Shown piece after piece: positions 57,653 through 64,000 of a DNA stretch of 64,000 nucleotides. The notes beneath the pieces were generated by a model. It was not told where the DNA came from and did no database searches. It saw nothing but the letters and a program-made list of their open reading frames with translations. The DNA is taken from NCBI RefSeq assembly GCF_036226525.1, contig NZ_CP108487.1:2790001-2854000 (forward strand), read 5' to 3'. The position numbers and the translations under genes are program-made. This DNA is from Kribbella sp. NBC_01245 (GTDB lineage: Bacteria > Actinomycetota > Actinomycetes > Propionibacteriales > Kribbellaceae). The stretch's first letter is position 1; each line of letters begins with the position of its first letter.

Positions 57653-60600
57653 CTAGATGATCCCGCCGGGGCTGAGCGTCAGCTCATCGAGTACGTCGAG
57701 GAAGGCCTTGCGCCAACCGTCGATGGTCTTCTCGTCGAACAAGTCCGTCGAGTACTCGAACCGCCCACTGAGACCGCCTTCGGTCGGAGCGAGCACGAAG
57801 TACAGCTCGGTGCGCGCTGTCCCCGGCGCCTCGAGCGGCTCGATCGCCGCTGACGCGCCCGGCAGTTCCAGCCGTGATTGCGGCGTCGTGTCCACCGTGA
57901 ACAGAACCTGCGGCGACTCCGCCGGACGCTCCGGATCCACCAGCCGGTAAACCTCGGCCAGCCCGAGCGCGTGGTGGTCGAGCGCCTTGAACACCCTCGT
58001 CCCGACCTGCGCGACCAGATCCGCGAACCGGATCTGCGTACCCAGGCTCAACCGCACCAGCAGCGCCTCGCCCACCGGCCCAACGGTCTTCGCGTGTTCC
58101 GGCCGGACGCGGCTCGGGCTCGACAACGCCACCACCAGGTCGCGCTCGCCGGACAGCCTCGACATCCAGACGGCGTACGCCGCGGTGAGCACGGACGCCC
58201 GCGTACTACCGAGCTTCTCCGCCACTCGGTCGAGCAGCGTCGCCGTCCGCGCCGGTACGTCGAACCGCATCGTCGCGCCATTGCCCGACAACCGCTCGGG
58301 CCTCGGCAGGTCGTACGGGAGTGGCAGCCGCAACGGCGCTCCATCGAGCTCCGACTGCCAGAACCGCTCCAGCTCCGTACGACGCGTCGCCGCCTCCGCG
58401 AGCCGCCAACGTGTGTACTCGGTGTACGACGCGGAGGGGCCGAGCGGGTTCGGCATCCCCGCGAGCACTTCGGCGTACAGCGATGACAGGTCAGACCAGA
58501 TCAAAGCGGTCGACCAGGCATCGGTGATGAGGTGATGGACCACCAGCACGAGCACCCAGCGGTCATCGGCCAACCGGCCGAGGTGGGCCCGCCACAACGG
58601 CGCCTCGCCCGGCTCGAGGCCTTCGGACGCGAGCGCCTCGCTCCAGGACTCGCCGCCGTCGGTCGCCATGCCGAGGTCCTCCACCGGCAGGCGCACCGGC
58701 ACCTGGTCGAGCACCTCCTGCACCGCGCCACCCGGGCGGTCAACGAAGCGCGTCCGCAGCGCGGGATGACGGTCGACCAGCATCCAGAGAGCATGCTCCA
58801 GCGCGGCCGGATCAAGGTCGCCACTCAGGACGACCCGGTGCGCGACGTTGTAAACCGCCGGCCGCTCCCCCACCTGGTGAAGCTCGCGCAGTCGCGTTTG
58901 CGTGCTGCTCAACGGCGCCGAGTCGACCACCACACTCGCGATGCCGTGCCCGTCCGACAAGGCCCCGATCAGCATGCCGTCGCCAACGACCCGATCCTCG
59001 TCGTCATCCACGAGATCAGCCTCAGGCAACCCTGCCGCCACAGCCTCGGCCTCAGCCTCACCGGCAGCATCAACCTCATCGGCCACCGCAGCCTCAGCCT
59101 TACCCGCCGACTCGACCTCGTCGGCTACCGCAGCAGCCTCGCCCGGGTTGGCTGCTCCGGCTTCGTCCGGTCCCTCAGCCTTATCCGCCGACTCGGCCTC
59201 ATTTACTGCCGCGGCCTCGTCCGGTGCCTCAGCGTTACCGGCTTCCACCTCATCGGCTGCCGCAGCCTCGTCCTCGTTGCCGCTGGCAACCGTCTCGGCG
59301 ACGACCTCCACGTCCTCGACTGTCTCGGCGTCGCTCACGTCCGCGGCAGCTTCCGCCGCCTCGATCTCGTCCTGAGCTGCCACGACCGTTTCAGCGACCG
59401 CCGTCCCAGCGTCAACCGTCTCGCCGTTAGCCGTTCCATTTGCAACCGGCTCGGCATCAACGGTCGCAACGGCAACAGTTCCGTTCGCGTGGGCTTCGGC
59501 AGGAACCGGCTCGCTTTCGGCTGGTTCGACGGCAGCGGCTGCCTTTGGCTTCGAGCGGCTGCCCTTGCCATTGAGCTTCTTCGGCGCGGTCTTCCCATTC
59601 GGCACGCTCTCGACCGACGCAGTGGCGACCTCCGCACCGGCGACCGGCGCACTTTCGCCCGATGTGGTCTTGCCATTCAGCGCGCTAGTCGGAGCCTCGT
59701 CGCCCGACGCATCGTCAGCCGACGCGTCCTCGCCTGACGCGTCCTCGTCCGACGCGTTCTCGGCACACGCGTTCTCGGCAGACGCGTTCTCGGTGGGGAC
59801 CTCGATTTCGATGACCTGGATCGGCATCGACGTGACGACAGGCGTCGGCTCGTTGACCTGGGCAACCGAGGACGGGTCCAGCGCGGCCGCCAGGGACCGG
59901 ATGGTCTGCGCCTGGAAGAGCTGCACCACATCCGCCCGCAACCCGGCCGCCCGCAACCGCTCGATCAACCGAACCGCGGCCATCGAGTTACCGCCGAGCT
60001 CGAAGTACGACCGATCCACCGGCACCTGCCGGACCCCGAGCTCCATCGCCCAGATCTCCTGCAGCCCACGCTCCAACTCGGTCCGCGGCGCGCCATCCCC
60101 CTCAACCGGCGAATCCCAAGCAGGCAAGGGCAATCCGGCCCGATCCAACTTCCCACCCGGCGTCAACGGCAACGCCTCGATCGGCATCAGCAACGCCGGA
60201 ACCAGATACTCCGGCAGTACCTTCCGCAACTCACCAATGACCTCAGCCGGCCCCGAGACGTCCTCCGCGAGTACGACGTACCCGATCAAACAAGTCTCGC
60301 CAGCAGGATCGTTGCCCACGACAACTACCGCGTCGACAACCTGCGGGAGCTCGGCCAGCACATGCTGTGTCTCTCCCGGCTCGACCCGGTTCCCACGAAT
60401 CTTCACCTGATCGTCCAGCCGCCCGAGGTACTGCAGACTGCCATCCGGACGCCAACGACCAAGGTCCCGAGTGCGATAAAGCCGCGCCCCCGGCTGTTCC
60501 GGATCGGTCACGAACGCGGCAGCGGTCTCGTCCGGCCGACCGATGTACCCGCGGGCGACCGACGTACCACCCAAGTGGATCTCGCCGACCGCGCCAACCG

Positions 60601-63600
60601 GCACCGGCCGCGAGCGCTCATCCAGCAGCCGGACCAGCACGCCCTCGATCGGACGGCCGATCGCCGGACGCTCCTCCGCGCCGTACACGGGCTGGCTCGT
60701 CGCGATGATCGACGCCTCGGTCGGCCCGTACTCGTTGGAGAGCAGGCAATCCGGGTGCGACGCGAAGAAGTGCCGTACGTCGTCCGTGACGACCAATTCC
60801 TCGCCCACCGAGACGATCTCGCGCAACCCCGGCAGCGACGGCCCGCTGGCTAGGAACCGGGTCAGCGGCGTGTACGTCATGAAGAGCCGCTCGACGCCCG
60901 CCGAGTTGATGACCGACGAGATCGCGGCCGGGTCGAAGCGCGACTCCTCCGGCAACAACACCAACGCCGAACCCGACGCCAGCGTGCTGAACAGCTCCTG
61001 CACGCTCACGTCGAACCCGAACGACGTCCACTGCAACGTACGCAGAGCCGCTCGCTCCCGCTGGTAGTGCCGGATCAACGCGACCGGCCCACGATGCGGC
61101 ACGGCCACGCCCTTCGGCCGGCCAGTCGAGCCGGAGGTGTAAGCGCAATAGGCGATCCGGGTCGGATCAGCCGGCACGCCGGGACCCTTCGCCGCGCGCG
61201 GGTCATCGGCAGAGGCGTTCGCCGGGATGAGCCGGAGGCCGAGGCGATCCGCCAGCGCGGCGTCATCGCCGACCAGCGCGACCGCGCCTGCGTCGCCCGT
61301 CATGAACGCCCAGCGCGCCTCGGGCAAACCCGGGTCCAACGGCAAGTACGCCGCGCCGGCCTTCAGCACGGCGAGCACCGCGACGACCAGTTCGACACCC
61401 CGGTCCTGACGAATGGCCACCAGCTGATCCGGCTCGATCCCGAGATCCACCAACTGCCAGGCGATCGCGTTGGCGCGCTGGTCGAGCTCGCCGTACGTCA
61501 TCGAGCGCTCGCCGTCGATCAGGGCGATCGCGTCGGGCGTCCGCGCGACCTGCTCCTCGAACAACGTGTGCAGCCCGGCCGAGTCGTCCGCCGCCTGCGT
61601 GCCGGACCAACGGTCGAGCACCGCGCGGTCGGCGGCGGTCGGAGCGGTCAGCACGGCCAGCGGGGTATCGCCGGAACTCGTTGCCCTGCGCAACACCGCC
61701 TCGACGTACTCGAGCAGGCGCCGCACGGTCACCTCGTCGTACAGGGCCGTGCTGTATTCCGCCGTGCACCGGATGCCGTCGGCGTGCTGCACCAGGTAGA
61801 GCGTCAGGTCGAGCGGCGCCCGATCAGCCGGTACGTCGACCACGGTGGCGCGCAGACCGGGCGGATCGAACGCGACGTCCGGGGTGTGCCCGTATTCGAC
61901 CAGCACCTGGAAGATCGGATTGCGGGCCGGATCGCGAACGGGGTTGAGCGCCTCGACCAGTTCGTCGAAGCCGGCGCCGGTGTGATCGACCGCCTCCATC
62001 GTCGCCTCGCGCACCCGGACGGCCAGATCGGCCAGCGTGGGCTCGCCGGTCAGGTCCATCCGCAACGGCACGGGCTCGATGAACAGGCCGACCAGTTCCT
62101 CGGTCCCGGCGGGGCGGTTCGAGAGCGCCGTGCCGATGACGAGGTCCTGCTGACCGGCGAACCGGCCGAGCACGGCACCAACGGCCGCGAGCAGCGTCAT
62201 GAACGGCGTGACCCGGTTCTGCCGGCTGAAGGCGGCGACCTCTTCGCGCAGGCCCGCGTCCAGTTCGTGCACCAGCGACGCGCCTTCCACGGTCGCGTGG
62301 GACGGCCGCGGGCGATCGGTCGGCAGCCGCAACGGCACCAGGTCGGACAGCGTCTCGCGCCAGTAGCCGAGATCCTCCGCCTTGCGCGCGAGGTCCACCG
62401 AACGGCTCGCGGCGTACGCCGGGTAGGTCGTGGTCAGTGCGGGCAGTTCCTCGCCGCGGTAGTACGCCGCGAGGTTCTGGAGTAGGACCTGAGTGGAGTA
62501 CGAGTCGAAGACCAGGTGGTGGACCTGGGCGACCAGGAGGTGCTTGTCATCGGCCAGCCGTACCAAACGGGCCCTGAGCAACGGTCCGCCGGCCAGGTCG
62601 AACGAACCGGACAGCTCGTCCAGCACGGCCCAGGCGGCGTCATCCTCGTCATTGCCCTCGGCAACGATCAACGGGAGTTCAGCGCGGCCGGTATGGACCT
62701 GCTGCAAAGGCGAACCCTCGACCACCGGGAACGACGTGCGCAAAGGCGCATGGCGATCGACGACGCGCTCGAAGGCCCAGCGCAACCGGCCGACGTCGAG
62801 CGGTCCTTCGAGCCGGATCACCTTGGACTCGTGGTAGGCATCGCGGTCCGGGCGCAGCTGCTCCAGGAACCAGATACCGCGCTGACCAGGCGTGAGCGGC
62901 GCCTGCACCGGCGGTTGTTCCGCCACCGGACGCGAGACGACCGGTGCCACCGGCAACGATTCCGCCTTTGTTGCCGCAGGCATCGACGGGGTCCGGCCGA
63001 GGACGGCGAGCTGGTCGCGCATTATGCCGGTGATCTGCTCGACCAGGGACGCGGCGACCTTGAGCTGTTCGGTCATCAGCGTGCTGATCGCCGGGCCCTC
63101 GGGACCGATCGGCGCCGACTCGACTCGCGCGACCAGCTCGGCCAGACCGTCACCGAGCACGCTCAACGCGGTCTGGGCCTCGGTCACGCCTTCCGGCAGC
63201 ACCTGCGGCGCTTCGACGCGTTCCGGCTCCGGCGGCACGGTTGCCTCGGGCAACGGAGCGGCCGGCGGGTTCGCCGCGACGGCCGTGGCGAGCCGGTGCG
63301 GCGTGTCGAGTCCGCTGAAGAGATCGCGGACCTCCAGCTCGGCCGAGAACCGCTGCCGGACCTCCTGCACCACCCGCAGCATCGACAGCGACTCGGCGCC
63401 GAGCTCCAGGAAGGTGTGGTCGGACGTGATGTCGAGCGGATCCAGCCCGAGCTGCTCGGCGGTCAGGTCGAGGATGATCTCGAGCGCCGCCTGGTAGCGC
63501 GCGGCGACGGCATCCGCGTCGGTCGGCGCCGGCGCAGGCTCGAACCCACCCGGTACGCCGCTGCCGAGGTCGATCCGGGCCGCGCGGGTGGCGGCGACGG

Positions 63601-64000
63601 CCTCGACCTCGGTCCGCGCGGGCCTGCCGGGACGGCCCGAGTCGTCGATGCGGTGCCTGACCTTGCGGAACGGGTACGGCGGGAGGGGCACGCGGCCGCT
63701 CGCCTCGAACACCTTGTCCCAGTTGATCTCGGCGCCCTGGCGGTACAGCTCGGCCAGGGCGTTCATCGTGGCGAAGACCGGGTCCTGCCCGAGTCGCTGG
63801 GTCGGGATCCAGGTGCTGTTCGGGGCGATCCGGCGACCGGCCGGACTCAGCACGGCGTCGGGCCCGAGCTCCAGGAATCGGCGGCAACCGGCGGCGGTCA
63901 ACGCCTCCACGGCCGCGCCGAATAGCACGGGCTCCCGCAACTGCCCGACCAGGTAGTCGACGTCGACCACGGTGTCGGTTTCGAGCAGTTCGCCCGACCA
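57653..64000 (-). CDS. Hybrid PKS-NRPS protein, 5' end outside the window
   Basis: At least 2115 residues, open to the window edge. Order from the visible N terminus: end of an acyltransferase domain (DYLVGQLREPVLFGAAVEAL, FLELGPDAVL) and its linker VPLPPYPFRKVRHRI; an ACP (serine in FLELGAESLSMLRV, about residue 200); a condensation domain (HHLVFDSYST); an adenylation domain (YTSGSTGRPKGV, FGFDVSVQELFS, NEYGPTEASI); a PCP (FELGGNSMAAVRL, about residue 1340); a ~320-residue acidic Ala/Glu/Asp/Val linker; and a second condensation domain (HHLITDAWST). No thioesterase is visible, so chain release needs another protein or the last condensation domain. Confidence 0.93.
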   Translation of the reverse strand, partial: WSGELLETDTVVDVDYLVGQLREPVLFGAAVEALTAAGCRRFLELGPDAVLSPAGRRIAPNSTWIPTQRLGQDPVFATMNALAELYRQGAEINWDKVFEASGRVPLPPYPFRKVRHRIDDSGRPGRPARTEVEAVAATRAARIDLGSGVPGGFEPAPAPTDADAVAARYQAALEIILDLTAEQLGLDPLDITSDHTFLELGAESLSMLRVVQEVRQRFSAELEVRDLFSGLDTPHRLATAVAANPPAAPLPEATVPPEPERVEAPQVLPEGVTEAQTALSVLGDGLAELVARVESAPIGPEGPAISTLMTEQLKVAASLVEQITGIMRDQLAVLGRTPSMPAATKAESLPVAPVVSRPVAEQPPVQAPLTPGQRGIWFLEQLRPDRDAYHESKVIRLEGPLDVGRLRWAFERVVDRHAPLRTSFPVVEGSPLQQVHTGRAELPLIVAEGNDEDDAAWAVLDELSGSFDLAGGPLLRARLVRLADDKHLLVAQVHHLVFDSYSTQVLLQNLAAYYRGEELPALTTTYPAYAASRSVDLARKAEDLGYWRETLSDLVPLRLPTDRPRPSHATVEGASLVHELDAGLREEVAAFSRQNRVTPFMTLLAAVGAVLGRFAGQQDLVIGTALSNRPAGTEELVGLFIEPVPLRMDLTGEPTLADLAVRVREATMEAVDHTGAGFDELVEALNPVRDPARNPIFQVLVEYGHTPDVAFDPPGLRATVVDVPADRAPLDLTLYLVQHADGIRCTAEYSTALYDEVTVRRLLEYVEAVLRRATSSGDTPLAVLTAPTAADRAVLDRWSGTQAADDSAGLHTLFEEQVARTPDAIALIDGERSMTYGELDQRANAIAWQLVDLGIEPDQLVAIRQDRGVELVVAVLAVLKAGAAYLPLDPGLPEARWAFMTGDAGAVALVGDDAALADRLGLRLIPANASADDPRAAKGPGVPADPTRIAYCAYTSGSTGRPKGVAVPHRGPVALIRHYQRERAALRTLQWTSFGFDVSVQELFSTLASGSALVLLPEESRFDPAAISSVINSAGVERLFMTYTPLTRFLASGPSLPGLREIVSVGEELVVTDDVRHFFASHPDCLLSNEYGPTEASIIATSQPVYGAEERPAIGRPIEGVLVRLLDERSRPVPVGAVGEIHLGGTSVARGYIGRPDETAAAFVTDPEQPGARLYRTRDLGRWRPDGSLQYLGRLDDQVKIRGNRVEPGETQHVLAELPQVVDAVVVVGNDPAGETCLIGYVVLAEDVSGPAEVIGELRKVLPEYLVPALLMPIEALPLTPGGKLDRAGLPLPAWDSPVEGDGAPRTELERGLQEIWAMELGVRQVPVDRSYFELGGNSMAAVRLIERLRAAGLRADVVQLFQAQTIRSLAAALDPSSVAQVNEPTPVVTSMPIQVIEIEVPTENASAENACAENASDEDASGEDASADDASGDEAPTSALNGKTTSGESAPVAGAEVATASVESVPNGKTAPKKLNGKGSRSKPKAAAAVEPAESEPVPAEAHANGTVAVATVDAEPVANGTANGETVDAGTAVAETVVAAQDEIEAAEAAADVSDAETVEDVEVVAETVASGNEDEAAAADEVEAGNAEAPDEAAAVNEAESADKAEGPDEAGAANPGEAAAVADEVESAGKAEAAVADEVDAAGEAEAEAVAAGLPEADLVDDDEDRVVGDGMLIGALSDGHGIASVVVDSAPLSSTQTRLRELHQVGERPAVYNVAHRVVLSGDLDPAALEHALWMLVDRHPALRTRFVDRPGGAVQEVLDQVPVRLPVEDLGMATDGGESWSEALASEGLEPGEAPLWRAHLGRLADDRWVLVLVVHHLITDAWSTALIWSDLSSLYAEVLAGMPNPLGPSASYTEYTRWRLAEAATRRTELERFWQSELDGAPLRLPLPYDLPRPERLSGNGATMRFDVPARTATLLDRVAEKLGSTRASVLTAAYAVWMSRLSGERDLVVALSSPSRVRPEHAKTVGPVGEALLVRLSLGTQIRFADLVAQVGTRVFKALDHHALGLAEVYRLVDPERPAESPQVLFTVDTTPQSRLELPGASAAIEPLEAPGTARTELYFVLAPTEGGLSGRFEYSTDLFDEKTIDGWRKAFLDVLDELTLSPGGII

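Noticed and set aside
61067..62485. Long plus-strand open frame within the PKS-NRPS gene
   Set aside because: Antisense shadow in GC-rich DNA; the minus strand shows A and C domain motifs throughout.

Overview
The window is high-GC DNA with actinobacterial gene families throughout: GlnE, a GlnA2-type glutamine synthetase, glutamine-dependent NadE, a class 1c methionine aminopeptidase, a lysine-rich H1-like protein, and many GTG starts with a -10 box just upstream. Gene content and the glnA/glnE, panB and Nif3/zinc-ribbon/RNase H-phosphatase neighbourhoods resemble the Rv2221c-Rv2230c region of mycobacteria, rearranged. The sugar-uptake and secondary-metabolism genes suggest a soil actinomycete of the Kribbella/Nocardioides type (inference).

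Layout. 1-5.8 kb: end of a GH78 rhamnosidase gene, trmB, an SGNH esterase and glnE, with a perfect 34-bp inverted repeat after glnE. 5.8-12 kb: secreted cyclophilin, then a divergent MocR regulator / class V aminotransferase + MFS pair whose start codons overlap, then glnA. 12-17 kb: DCC oxidoreductase, membrane proteins, Tat-exported amidase, nadE. 17-24 kb: panB with a very long disordered N-terminal extension, a NUDIX gene, a small Cys-rich protein behind an iron box, a metal-receptor protein, a decayed DUF559 gene, an H1-like protein and map. 24-31 kb: S10 peptidase, PhoD phosphatase, a Y RNA with its Ro60 partner rsr, a YcaQ-type glycosylase and rnpB. 31-42 kb: small regulators, RNB ribonuclease, zinc ribbon-RNase H/phosphatase-Nif3 block and two paralogous lipoproteins. 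42-56 kb: a sugar ABC operon with GH13 and a ROK repressor, GH3, and a GH38-unknown-ROK kinase operon. 56-57.6 kb: repeat-rich DNA and a small membrane protein. 57.6-64 kb: a PKS-NRPS gene running off the window.

Most striking element: at 27298-27433, directly before the Ro60-type gene, the DNA encodes a circularly permuted tRNA-like RNA. The T arm comes first, then an acceptor stem closed by a 7-nt loop, then the D arm, all enclosed by long outer helices. This is the architecture of the bacterial YrlA-type Y RNAs that tether effectors to Ro60, so window and neighbour together describe a Ro60/Y RNA ribonucleoprotein.

Working together: sugar-binding lipoprotein, two permeases and a GH13 enzyme form an uptake and hydrolysis operon facing its ROK repressor across a palindromic AT-rich site. 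GH38, an unknown protein and a ROK kinase look like an operon for mannoside breakdown. GlnE and GlnA belong to nitrogen control, but this GlnA shows no adenylylation tyrosine.
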